Assembly: GCF_023898865.1 (NCBI RefSeq)
Contig: NZ_JAGSOV010000020.1
Coordinates: forward strand, 124,001-188,000
Direction: 5' to 3'
From: Pseudonocardia humida
Lineage (GTDB): Bacteria; Actinomycetota; Actinomycetes; Mycobacteriales; Pseudonocardiaceae
Length of the DNA stretch: 64,000 nt
The first letter of the stretch is position 1. Each line of letters opens with the position of its first letter. The notes under the pieces are model-generated. The model made no database searches. It saw nothing but the letters and a program-made list of their open reading frames with translations, and had not been told where the DNA came from. This document shows positions 1 to 7,958 of this stretch, one piece after another. The position numbers were made by a program, and so were the translations under genes.

Positions 1-1
1 C

Positions 2-1168
2 GACGGTGAATCGGGGACGACCCTGATCGTGCTCGATCCCGATTTCGACGGCTTCGACGACGACTCCGAGGTAGCCGCGCACCTCGCGAACACGATCAGC
101 TGGCAGCTCTGGCCGATCATGTTGCCCGAGCGCGGCGACGACCGGCTCCGCGCGGAGGTCGTGGCGGCCGGCGTGGAGTTCCCCGTCCCCGATCCCGCGG
201 CGACGTACCCGCTGGAGATGTTCGTCGCCGCGTACCGCAAGCAGCGGGACGGCGACGGGATGGTGCTCGAGTGCGGGAACCCGCGGAGGCAGCTCGGCCG
301 CTTCGGGCTCCAGGAGGAATGGGTCGTCCCGATGCCACGCGATTCGGCGACACTCGCCGCCGACTGCGCGGGTGTGAGCGGCGACCCCCACCACATCTGC
401 CTGATGCGCTCACCCGAACTGGTCGTCCGGTACCTCCCGGAGATCGAGACCGGGTCACCCAACCGTGCCTACGCGGGCGTGTTCCGCGCGATGGACGACC
501 TGGACGACGTCTACGCCGCGGCTGAGCCCCCCACGCACGACCACTGGGTGCACGAGCAGCTGTCAGGGCATGAGAAGACGTTCATCCGCACGACGTTCAA
601 GCGGATCAAGGAGCAGCTCACGGGCTACAAGAAGACGGTCACGGCCTCGGTACGCGGCGAGAGCATCGCGCTCGGAGCGGCGAGCACGTTCCTCGGCGGC
701 ATCGTCGCGGCCGCGTTCGCCCGTCCCGAAGCGACCTCTCGCGGCTCCTCGCGCTCCGCGGGCGGCAGCGGGTCCGAAACGGACGGCACGGACGTGCGAG
801 GAGACGGCACGCGCTCATCACCAGCTCCCCGCGACCGCGTTCGCGTGCGCGACCTGGCCGTTCCGGCGATCGAGGAGCGCGACGGTCGCGTGGTCCTCGT
901 CCAGCGCTTCTCGGTGACGGGTCCGAGCCCGGTGCGGTTGCAGGCCCGCCTGTCGATCGGCCTGGGCGAGCGGGCGACCGAGGGCGAAGCCCCTGTCGGT
1001 GCCGCCCGACCGCAGGTCATCACCTGGTCCACGTCGTCAGGCGAACGCACCACCGAGACGTGCGTCGTGGACAGCCCATCGGAGGTGGATCTCATCGTGC
1101 TCCCCGTCCCCGACACCATCACCGACATCTCCGTGACCGGGACCCCTGCCGACGGGGACGCCCGATGA
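2..1168 (+). CDS. C-terminal part of probable GHKL/Hsp90-like ATPase (5' end outside window)
   Basis: The frame is open back to the first base, so the gene begins upstream; 388 residues are visible. The start reads GESGTTLIVLDPDF, then an ISWQLWPIM segment and a later YPLEMFVAAYR segment. From memory this order occurs after the ATP-binding module of GHKL (Hsp90/MutL-like) ATPases that sit beside DNA methyltransferases, but the ATP-binding motifs themselves are not in the window. A glycine/alanine-rich hydrophobic stretch near residue 220 precedes a Ser/Gly/Asp-rich linker and a C-terminal beta-rich domain of about 110 residues. It overlaps the next gene by ATGA, so the two are probably translated together. 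It may belong to the restriction island to its right. The family call is an inference; an unrelated ATPase partner is possible. Confidence 0.5.
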   Translation, partial: DGESGTTLIVLDPDFDGFDDDSEVAAHLANTISWQLWPIMLPERGDDRLRAEVVAAGVEFPVPDPAATYPLEMFVAAYRKQRDGDGMVLECGNPRRQLGRFGLQEEWVVPMPRDSATLAADCAGVSGDPHHICLMRSPELVVRYLPEIETGSPNRAYAGVFRAMDDLDDVYAAAEPPTHDHWVHEQLSGHEKTFIRTTFKRIKEQLTGYKKTVTASVRGESIALGAASTFLGGIVAAAFARPEATSRGSSRSAGGSGSETDGTDVRGDGTRSSPAPRDRVRVRDLAVPAIEERDGRVVLVQRFSVTGPSPVRLQARLSIGLGERATEGEAPVGAARPQVITWSTSSGERTTETCVVDSPSEVDLIVLPVPDTITDISVTGTPADGDAR

Positions 1169-2061
1169 GTCGCGCCTACCCGTTCCGCAGACCACCGGAC
1201 GACGTGGTCACCGCGGGGCCGTGGCTGCGGGTCGACGCGGGCGACACCGGCGAGCTTCCGTCGGATCTCCCGGACTGGGACTACGAGACCGTGCTGCCGC
1301 TCAGACGGCCGATCAGCATCGACGGTCTGCGCGCTCGTCGGGAGTGCGGCCTCAGGGATGACGCACAACTGGTCCTCTCCGTGATCTGGGCGTCCAGCAG
1401 TTCGTCGCTGCGCGGCCGGGCCTGGCAGTTCCCGGTCCCGCCCGCCGACGCGGCCGAGTACCGCATCGCCTTCGACCTCCCGGGCGGGGAACTCGGCGGT
1501 CGGCTCGACCTGGAGACGGTGCTCACCCTGCGGTCCCCGGGAACCGCCTCCGGCTCGGCCGCCGCTCCCTCACGTCCCGGCAGCGTGCTGTGGCGTGACA
1601 CGCGTTCGGTGATGCTCCAGGTCGACGCGGTGCTCTTCCCGTTGGCCGTGGTCGACTTCGAGCACCTGCCGTACCCCACCGGCGCGGCCTGGCACCTGGA
1701 GCTCGGCCACGACCTGGAGGCTCAGGCCCTCGGCTCCGTGCTGCTGCTCGTCAACCAACGTCGAGAGATCGTCACCGACGCCCTCGCGGCCGCCGCGGAT
1801 CCGGCGGACGCCGATCGCCGGGTCCTATCGGCCGTGCGCACCGACGTCATCCGCTCGCTCATCGAGCGAGCCGTCGTCGACGACGAGTTCGACGACGAGT
1901 TCGAGTACCCCACCGGCTCCGTCGGAGCACTTTTCGCGTCGGTATTGAAGACGACGTTCCCCGATCGGCCGTTGGAGGCCGTCCGGCGCGAGCGAGATCA
2001 CGATCCTGCGCTTCTCAGCACGCGGGTCCAGAGTGCGACCGACCTCCTGGCCGGTCCATGA
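1165..2061 (+). CDS. Unrecognised protein in restriction-linked operon
   Basis: This 298-residue protein is not one I recognise. It starts at the ATG inside an ATGA overlap with the previous gene and ends in an ATGA overlap with the next, so three genes form one tightly coupled operon. The N-terminal half (about 1-200) looks beta-rich, with no membrane segment or signal peptide. The C-terminal part is helical and acidic (VVDDEFDDEFEYP near residue 235) and ends with a charged helix. No catalytic motif such as a P-loop, PD-(D/E)XK or HNH is visible. Position suggests a structural or adaptor partner of the ATPase gene upstream. Gene call is firm, function unknown. Confidence 0.8.
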   Translation: MSRAYPFRRPPDDVVTAGPWLRVDAGDTGELPSDLPDWDYETVLPLRRPISIDGLRARRECGLRDDAQLVLSVIWASSSSSLRGRAWQFPVPPADAAEYRIAFDLPGGELGGRLDLETVLTLRSPGTASGSAAAPSRPGSVLWRDTRSVMLQVDAVLFPLAVVDFEHLPYPTGAAWHLELGHDLEAQALGSVLLLVNQRREIVTDALAAAADPADADRRVLSAVRTDVIRSLIERAVVDDEFDDEFEYPTGSVGALFASVLKTTFPDRPLEAVRRERDHDPALLSTRVQSATDLLAGP

Positions 2062-2847
2062 GCATCCTCTACCCCCGGCTGCTCGAGGCCGCAGCACGCG
2101 ACATGCACCGTCGCTACTCGTCCCTTCCGATCGACGAGCTCCGCGAGCGGCACGCGTTCAGCCACCCATCCGCCGTCTTCGCCGCCACCGGCGGCCACCG
2201 GGTCCCGCGCGAGCACCTGGAGGACCTGCGCCGACGTGTCGTCGAGGTCGCCGAGCAAATCCGGGTTCCCGGGGGGCGGACGCCGACGCGACCACGCCGA
2301 TTTCGACCTCGAGGTCGCCCGGCTGCTCCACGAACGGGCCGGGCTGGTCGCGGCGGAGGCCGGAGTTCGCCCCATCTGGGCTTTCCTGGCCCTCGTCGTC
2401 CTGCCCGACGTGTCGTACTGGCGTTACCGCGATCCGCCCGACGAACGGATCCTCGCCTCCGACATCACCAGACACGTCTGGGGCCGTCTGTGGTGGCGCG
2501 CCCACCTGCTGGCGGTTCCCGACGAAACCGACGCCTACCGTCTGCTCGGCCGGTTCAACGAGTCCGACTTCGACCAGATCTACGCCAGACGGGCCCTGCT
2601 CGGCGGTAGTCGTGCCCTTGTCCGCACGCTTGCCGAGATATGGCCGACGCTGGACAAGGGCGGATTCCCGGACCGCCAGGTGCTGCGCGACGTCGTCAAG
2701 CGTCTCCTGCGCACCGCGGCGGTGGTCGAGTTCGACGCCCTCGGCGACGCCGAGTTGCGCGATCAGATCCGCCAGGAGGCGTTCCTGTCGGTCTCGGCCC
2801 TCCGTGAGGAGGGTCGCCGAGCAGAAGGTGGGGCGGCTCGAACCTGA
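2058..2847 (+). pseudogene. DUF6339-like gene split by a +1 frameshift in a G tract
   Basis: Starting at the ATG of an ATGA overlap, the first frame encodes about 70 good residues (MSILYPRLLEAA onward, with HPSAVFAATGGHRV near residue 35), then runs into arginine/proline-rich nonsense. The adjacent frame continues the protein from about 2277 (DHADFDLEVARLLHERAG onward) to the stop at 2845-2847. The switch coincides with a run of six G at 2271-2276; five G would restore one 262-residue protein. The restored product resembles, from memory, the family called DUF6339, often found near GHKL ATPase and methyltransferase genes. It may be a true inactivating mutation, a homopolymer sequencing error, or phase variation; the sequence alone cannot decide. 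Confidence 0.6.
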
Positions 2848-2870
2848 CGTCGACGCCCGTGAGCGTGAGC

Positions 2871-3740
2871 TCAGACGGCGAGGTCGAGCGGGAGGTCGGC
2901 GATGTCCTTGAGCCGGTTACCGGAGATCATCGTGTCCAGTAGCTCTGCGGTGTCTCCGCCACCGTCGGCGTGGACGGCGTCGATGAGCTCGGGCAGGGCG
3001 AAGTGGTAAACGCAGTCGATGTCGCCGGTGCCCAGGGCGAGGGAGGAGATCCGAGCCGGTGTCGGCTCGCCCGTGACCACGGCGATGTGCGGCAGGCGGC
3101 CCTTGCGGTTCCGGATGAGGTTCAGCGCTTCGCTGCGAGCGTTCTGGGCACGATCGCTGCGCAACGTCCACTTGCACGAGACGACCGCGTGCAGGAGGGG
3201 ATGCGGCTGGCCGGAGGCGCGCAGCGACGCCCTCGTCGCCACGGTGTCATCCACCAGCGGTCGACGGATGTTGATCTCGTGGTCGGTGACGGGAGCGCGG
3301 GAGACGACGACATCAGGGGCGATGGCGTAGCCGGTGCCCAAGATCGAGCGCAAGGACGGGTTGCTCTCGATCGCCTCGTTGAGCTCGACCAGGTGGGCGT
3401 ACTGCTCGTAGCGTGCGACTCCGGCGGACTGGCCACGACCGCCGACCTTGCTGATGCTCCAGGCACCGGGGCGCAGGTGATCGAGGGTCGGGAACGTCGC
3501 GCGGAGGAAGTCGCAGCAGGCCTGTTCGAACTGCCCGCCCGAGGTCTGGCCGGCCAGGCGCTCTGCGACCGTCTCGGACTTCAACGCCTTCGCGATGTGC
3601 AGTGCGTAGGACTTGCTGGCCTTGCTTCCGCTATCGGCGTTGCTGGCGACCCCGGCGTCGTTCACGGTGAGGACCCCACCGTTGAGCAGAGCGGCGTGGA
3701 AGTTCGACCGCTCCTGGGCGAACAGCGCTTCGGGCTCCAC
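2871..3740 (-). CDS. NgoMIV-like type II restriction endonuclease
   Basis: Predicted to cut double-stranded DNA, probably at GCCGGC. The protein is 289 residues from GTG at 3740; NgoMIV has 286. Catalytic layout matches NgoMIV: Asp143 in APDVV, then 47 residues to Lys190 in the SCKW motif, then 14 residues to Glu204, the same spacing as D140, K187 and E201 there; Glu72 would match E70. I chose GTG 3740 because AGGAG lies 5 bases upstream; an in-frame start at 3938 would add 66 low-complexity residues. It follows vsr on the same strand and is divergent from the methyltransferase that should protect its sites. It converges with the ATPase operon, ending 23 bases from it. Family call is strong; specificity is inferred. 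Confidence 0.85.
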   Translation of the reverse strand: MEPEALFAQERSNFHAALLNGGVLTVNDAGVASNADSGSKASKSYALHIAKALKSETVAERLAGQTSGGQFEQACCDFLRATFPTLDHLRPGAWSISKVGGRGQSAGVARYEQYAHLVELNEAIESNPSLRSILGTGYAIAPDVVVSRAPVTDHEINIRRPLVDDTVATRASLRASGQPHPLLHAVVSCKWTLRSDRAQNARSEALNLIRNRKGRLPHIAVVTGEPTPARISSLALGTGDIDCVYHFALPELIDAVHADGGGDTAELLDTMISGNRLKDIADLPLDLAV

Positions 3741-3934
3741 CACGACTCCTGACCGACGCACCGACCGTCCAGCCCACCGAGCCGATGGACGGCGAGCAGT
3801 CTCGCAGAGGTCGGGATCACGTCCCGTCAGGTGGGGGCCGTGAGTCCGGCCTCGTCGGTCGGACCGACCCGACCGGAGCAGGGAGTCGTTCGGTACGAAC
3901 CCCAACCCGACCGGTGGCGAACCCGTCGCAGTGC

Positions 3935-4390
3935 TCACGTCCCGCCGGGGCGAGGACCCACGGCTCGGGCACGGACGACGGATTCGACCTGCTTGGCCGA
4001 GGTGTGGGGATCGTCGTGCTCCCAGACGCGGACGACGGTCCAGCCGGCGTCGTGGAGGCGCTGGTCGGTGTCGCGGTCACGGCGACGGTTGGTCTCGACC
4101 TTGGTGGCCCAGAACTCGGAGTTGGTGACGGCGACCGTGTGGTGCTCGGGGCAGCCGTGCCAGAAGCAGCCGTCGAGGAAGACGGCGACCTTCGCCTTGG
4201 TGAAGACGAGGTCGGCGGTGCGGCGCACCTGCTTCAAGGGGCGGGTGTTGACGCGGTAGCGCAGCCCGAGCGCGTGGACCGCGCGGCGGAGGGCCAGCTC
4301 GGGCCCGGTGTCCCGGCCGCGGTTGGAGCGCATGCTGGCCCGTACCCCGGGTGAGGACGCCCAGGACCCGTTCGGCTGTGCTGCAGGCAC
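3935..4390 (-). CDS. vsr: Very short patch repair endonuclease (Vsr)
   Basis: Vsr nicks DNA 5' of the T in T:G mismatches that arise when 5-methylcytosine deaminates, which fits a partner m5C methyltransferase. The protein is 151 residues. The SMRSNRGRDTGPELALRR segment is the typical Vsr N-terminal helix; Asp60 (TADLVF) and His78 (CFWHG) keep the 18-residue spacing of the E. coli catalytic Asp51 and His69, with the intercalating Phe-Trp pair just before His78. The later FWATKVETNRRRD and GWTVVRVWE blocks are also typical. It starts 82 bases from the divergent methyltransferase gene and lies 194 bases upstream of the endonuclease gene on the same strand, so R and Vsr may share a transcript. 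Confidence 0.93.
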   Translation of the reverse strand: MPAAQPNGSWASSPGVRASMRSNRGRDTGPELALRRAVHALGLRYRVNTRPLKQVRRTADLVFTKAKVAVFLDGCFWHGCPEHHTVAVTNSEFWATKVETNRRRDRDTDQRLHDAGWTVVRVWEHDDPHTSAKQVESVVRARAVGPRPGGT

Positions 4391-4472
4391 GTCGGGCGAG
4401 TGTAGAGACCGGCCGACCTGCGGCTCGGCCGGCCCGCGGAGGTTTGTCGGCCCCGCCGTTTAGCATCGCTCC

Positions 4473-5600
4473 ATGACCGACCCGCTGACCTTGATCGACT
4501 TGTTCTCCGGGTGCGGCGGGATGACGGCGGGTTTCACCCGTCAGCGATTCAAACCGGTGTTCGCGGTCGAGCACAACCTGCACGCAGCGGCCACCTACGC
4601 CGCGAACTTCGGCGACCACATGCACTGGGGCGACATCGCCGACGTCACCGACGACCAGATCCCCGACGCCGACGTGGTCATCGGGGGCCCGCCCTGCCAA
4701 GGCTTCTCCAACCTCGGCAGCCGCGACGTCGACGACCCGCGCAACAAGCTGTGGAAGCAGTACCTGCGGTTCGTCCAGGTCGCTCGCCCGCAGGTGTTCG
4801 TGATCGAGAACGTCGAGCGGTTCCGGAGGAGCTCGGAGTTCCAGCTCCTGCTCGACGAGGCCGACGGCGGCATGCTCGCGGACTACGAGCTCACCCACGG
4901 CCTGCTGCTGGCCGCCGACTACGGCGTCGCGCAGCGCAGGCCCCGCACCATCGTCATCGGCTCCCGGATCGGGCGGATCGCATTGCCCGAGCCGACCCAC
5001 TCCAAGCTTCCGATGATGGAGCGCGCCCCGTGGCGCACGGTGCGTGAACGGATCGGCGGCCTGCCCGGCAAGGTCGGCACCACCGAGCTCCCCGAGTCGT
5101 GGACGACGTTCAAAGATCGACGGGTGCCCGGGGTGTTCAAGGGACGGGACCTGCACTTCGGGCGCAATCCCCGAGAGCTGTCCCTGCAGCGCTACGACTG
5201 CATCCCTCCGGGGGGCGGCCGGTTCGACCTGCCCGACGAGCTCCTACCGCGGTGCTGGCGGGAGAAGAAGACCGGTACCACCGACGTCATGGGTCGCATG
5301 CGCTGGGACCACCCCTCCCTGACGATCCGCACCGAGTTCTTCAAGCCCGAGAAGGGCCAGTACCTGCACCCGCAGTGGGACGCGGAGCACCCCGAGCGTC
5401 GGGTCAACCGAGTCATCACCCACCTCGAGGCCGCGCTGCTGCAGGACTTCCCCGAGACCTTCCTCTGGTGCGGATCGAAGATCGAGATCGCCAAGCAGAT
5501 CGGCAACGCCGTCCCCGTCGGCCTGGCCGAGGCGATCGCGGTGCACCTGCGCAAGCACATCGACCGCCGTGGCACCGGCGCCTCTGACACCGCGGCCTGA
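4473..5600 (+). CDS. DNA (cytosine-5) methyltransferase
   Basis: Transfers methyl from SAM to C5 of cytosine and should protect the host from the neighbouring endonuclease. The 375-residue protein carries the m5C motifs in order: LFSGCGG at 10-16 (motif I), GGPPCQGFSN at 71-80 with catalytic Cys75 (motif IV), ENVE at 112-115 (motif VI), QRRPRTIVIGSR from 154 (motif VIII) and QIGNAVP near 350 (motif X). The target-recognition region lies between about 190 and 330. It is transcribed away from vsr and the endonuclease, a common arrangement that lets M be expressed first. If the NgoMIV assignment is right, it modifies GCCGGC. Confidence 0.95.
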   Translation: MTDPLTLIDLFSGCGGMTAGFTRQRFKPVFAVEHNLHAAATYAANFGDHMHWGDIADVTDDQIPDADVVIGGPPCQGFSNLGSRDVDDPRNKLWKQYLRFVQVARPQVFVIENVERFRRSSEFQLLLDEADGGMLADYELTHGLLLAADYGVAQRRPRTIVIGSRIGRIALPEPTHSKLPMMERAPWRTVRERIGGLPGKVGTTELPESWTTFKDRRVPGVFKGRDLHFGRNPRELSLQRYDCIPPGGGRFDLPDELLPRCWREKKTGTTDVMGRMRWDHPSLTIRTEFFKPEKGQYLHPQWDAEHPERRVNRVITHLEAALLQDFPETFLWCGSKIEIAKQIGNAVPVGLAEAIAVHLRKHIDRRGTGASDTAA

Positions 5601-5629
5601 GGACGACCGGGACGACGGGCGGCCGGCGC

Positions 5630-5649
5630 AGGTCAGTCTCCGCTGACCT
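5630..5649. terminator. Hairpin between convergent methyltransferase and reductase genes
   Basis: A 7-bp perfect inverted repeat AGGTCAG/CTGACCT with a 6-base loop lies in the 76-base gap between two convergent genes. There is no T run, which is usual for actinobacterial terminators. It could serve both strands. Confidence 0.45.
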
Positions 5650-5676
5650 CGTCCGGAGCGCGCGGCGCCGGCAGCG

Positions 5677-6126
5677 TCACTCGGCCTCCACCCGGAACAC
5701 CGGGCAGATGCCGGCCACGGCCTCCAGCGCGTCGGGGGTCGTGTCGGTGACGACGCCCGCGTCGAGCATCATCTGCACGCCGTCGGGGGTCGTGGCCGGC
5801 CACTCCCGCAGCACGGGCTTCGCCTCGGCGGGGTCGAGCTCGACCAGCCGGACCCGTTCGACCACGTCGCCGACGGTGAGCGTGCCCCGGCCGGCGGCGC
5901 GGACGTTGCGGATCCAGTCGGCGCCGGGGAAGCCGCCCAGCACGAAGCGCTGCCCGTCGCGCTCCAGGACGGTGAGGGGGGTGTGGCGGGGGGTGCCGGT
6001 GCGCCGGCCGGGGACGGTGAGCACGGGCAGGTCGAACCCGAGCGTGCCGCGGCGCTGCTGGGCCATCAGGTCCTCGTTCATCTCCTTGAGCCCGGCCGGG
6101 GGCTTGATGCGGGTCAGGTCCGTCAT
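5677..6126 (-). CDS. Deazaflavin-dependent (F420) nitroreductase family protein
   Basis: A 149-residue split-barrel protein of the Ddn type; members use the deazaflavin F420 to reduce quinones or nitro compounds. The visible signature is PVLTVPGRRTGTPRHTPLTVLERDGQRF split across residues 33-60, followed by VLGGFPGADWIRNVRAAGRG, the usual cofactor-binding core. The N-terminal helix contains LMAQQRRG. A strong ribosome site (GAGGAG) precedes the ATG at 6126. The upstream region carries two copies of a CAAACTTGAG element, so a specific regulator is likely. Substrate cannot be told from sequence. Confidence 0.88.
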   Translation of the reverse strand: MTDLTRIKPPAGLKEMNEDLMAQQRRGTLGFDLPVLTVPGRRTGTPRHTPLTVLERDGQRFVLGGFPGADWIRNVRAAGRGTLTVGDVVERVRLVELDPAEAKPVLREWPATTPDGVQMMLDAGVVTDTTPDALEAVAGICPVFRVEAE

Positions 6127-6157
6127 CGGCTCATCTCCTCGGGGTGGACGTCGCGCT

Positions 6158-6220
6158 ACTCAAACTTGAGCAGCGGGTACCGAGTGTGCCCGAAGGACGA
6201 GTGCCTATGCAAACTTGAGT
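6158..6220. promoter_or_regulatory. Repeated CAAACTTGAG operator-like sites
   Basis: The gap upstream of the reductase gene holds CAAACTTGAG at 6161-6170 and again at 6210-6219, 49 bases apart (close to five helical turns less a few bases). The first copy is extended to the palindrome CTCAA-AC-TTGAG; the second is TGCAA-AC-TTGAGTAA. Such paired palindromes usually bind a dimeric regulator twice. No regulator gene is adjacent, except the ECF sigma gene whose 3' end abuts the region. Confidence 0.5.
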
Positions 6221-6237
6221 AACCGCGACACTGCGGG

Positions 6238-7203
6238 TCAGAGCGCGGCGGGCAGGCCGAAGACCGCGAAGTGCCCGGCCCCGAGGAACGACGTCAGCTC
6301 GGTGATGCGCCCGTCCCGCACCGCGCACGCGGTGATCGACCACGCCCGGAACGCGCCCTCGCCCGCGTCCCGGTAGAAGGCGACGGCCGGGCGGTTGTTG
6401 GCCGTCGTCGCGCGCCAGCGCCACGACCCGCAACTGCCGAGCGGGACCGCCCGGGCGAACTCCGCGACCGGGGCGCGCCCGCGGTACCACTGGGCCAGCG
6501 GCGGCATCGACCAGGTGACGTCGCGCGCCAGCAGCGCGACGAGCGCGTCGGCGTCGCCGCGTTCCATGGCGCGGGCGAACGCCGCGACGACGGCCCGGTG
6601 CCCGCGGTCCGGGGCCCGGGTCCGGCCCGTCACGCCGGCGTCGAGCGTCGCCCTGGCCCGCTGCACCGCGCTCGTCACCGCGGCGGCGGTCGTCCCGAGC
6701 AGGGCCGCGGTCTCGACCGCGGAGTAGCCCAGCACGTCGGCCATCAGCAGGGCGGCGCGCTGGTTGCCCGGCAGGTGCTGCAGGGCGGCCACGAACGCCA
6801 GCTCGACGGCCTCCCGCTGCTCGTAGCGCTCGTCGGGGTAGGGGCCGAGCCACGCGACGTCGGTGCGCGGGGCCGCGTCGAGGACGGCGTGCTCGCTGGA
6901 CGGGCCGAGGTCCGTCGGCAGCGCGCGGCGCTGCCGGCCGCGCGCGGCGTCGAGGCAGCTGTGCGTGGCGACCGCGTACATCCAGGTCCGCACCGAGCTG
7001 CGGCCCTCGAACCGGTCCAGGCCCCGCCAGGCCCGCAGCAGCGTCTCCTGCAACGCGTCGTCGGCGTCGTGCACCGAGCCGAGCATGCGGTAGCAGTGGG
7101 CGTGCAGCTCCGCCCGCAGCGGCGCGACGAGCCGGGCGAACGCCCCGTCGTCGCCGGCGACGGCCCGGTCGAGGTCCGAACGGTCGAGCGTCGCCTCCCC
7201 CAC
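6238..7203 (-). CDS. ECF sigma factor with C-terminal SnoaL-like domain (TIGR02960/SigG-like)
   Basis: A 321-residue extracytoplasmic-function sigma factor. Region 2 (about residues 20-90, with HCYRMLGSVHDADDALQETL) melts and binds the -10 element; region 4 (about 130-190, with LPGNQRAALLMADVLGYS) binds the -35. Residues 200-321 form a SnoaL/NTF2-like domain (SMPPLAQWYRGR), which in such sigma factors modulates activity in place of a separate anti-sigma protein. It starts 10 bases after the stop of the gene at 7214, so it is probably cotranscribed with it and with the second sigma operon further upstream on the minus strand. Confidence 0.9.
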   Translation of the reverse strand: MGEATLDRSDLDRAVAGDDGAFARLVAPLRAELHAHCYRMLGSVHDADDALQETLLRAWRGLDRFEGRSSVRTWMYAVATHSCLDAARGRQRRALPTDLGPSSEHAVLDAAPRTDVAWLGPYPDERYEQREAVELAFVAALQHLPGNQRAALLMADVLGYSAVETAALLGTTAAAVTSAVQRARATLDAGVTGRTRAPDRGHRAVVAAFARAMERGDADALVALLARDVTWSMPPLAQWYRGRAPVAEFARAVPLGSCGSWRWRATTANNRPAVAFYRDAGEGAFRAWSITACAVRDGRITELTSFLGAGHFAVFGLPAAL

Positions 7204-7213
7204 GCGCCCGATC

Positions 7214-7883
7214 TCAGCACCGATCGCGCAGCAGGTCCACCCCGTCGCCGGTGAGCTCGTCGCAGTACGCCCCGCGCCCGGTCATCGCCATCACCAGCGC
7301 GAGGGTGGGCCCGCGGACCTCCGGTCCGTCGCCGGTGCCGAACCCGGAGTCGGTGGCGGTCAGCCGCAGCCCGGCGATGCGGCCCTTGGCCAGGACGACC
7401 ATGTCGGTCGAGGCGTGGTGCTGGGCGAGCAGCGCGAGCGCCTCGATCCGGGGGCTCGCGGTGCAGGCCCAGCGGGCGGCGGATGTCCGCGGAGTGCACG
7501 ACGACCTCGGAGAGCATGTCGGTGGCCGAGCCGCGGCGCCCCAGCGGTGTCGTCGTGCGGTCGACCGCGGCCCGGAACCGCGCCAGCGTCTCGGCCGGGG
7601 AGTCACCCAGCTGCTCCCGGAGCCGGGCGAGCAGCTGCTCGTCGAAGTCGAACCGGGCCCGCAGCACCCCGGCGAACCAGCGCGGGAACGTCAGCGTCGC
7701 CCCCGCCGTGAGGTGCGCGAGCACCTCGCGGACCGAGAGCTCCGTGCACAGCGAGGTGGTGGCCCACTGCGCGTCGGTCAGGTGGGCGAGGTCGGCGGCC
7801 AGCGCCGCCCGCTCGGCGTGCACCCACGCCCACGTCCTGCTCTGCGCGGCGTCGACGGTCCGGGAGGTGGTGGGTTCGGTCAT
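7214..7883 (-). pseudogene. Mycothiol-type (maleylpyruvate isomerase/DinB) gene with frameshift
   Basis: From ATG 7883 the protein reads as a four-helix DinB_2/maleylpyruvate isomerase N-domain member (TWAWVHAERAALAADL, then LSVREVLAHLTAGA, then MLSEVVVHSADIRRPLG) for about 140 residues. It then loses sense, while another frame continues with RIEALALLAQHHASTDMVVL down to the stop at 7214. The switch falls at a run of five G (plus strand 7450-7454); four would restore one protein of about 220 residues. The family often uses mycothiol. As with the gene at 2058, this can be a real mutation or a homopolymer read error. It sits between two ECF sigma genes, 10 bases upstream of the first. Confidence 0.7.
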
Positions 7884-7958
7884 CGGGGCTCCTCGGGGAT
7901 CGGTGCGTCGAGGAGGAGGCGTCCGGGCGGCACCGATCCCATCGGGATGTGACCGGCG

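Noticed and set aside
3785..4354. 189-codon plus-strand frame opposite vsr
   Set aside because: Vsr motifs on the minus strand are unambiguous; the plus frame is a shadow.
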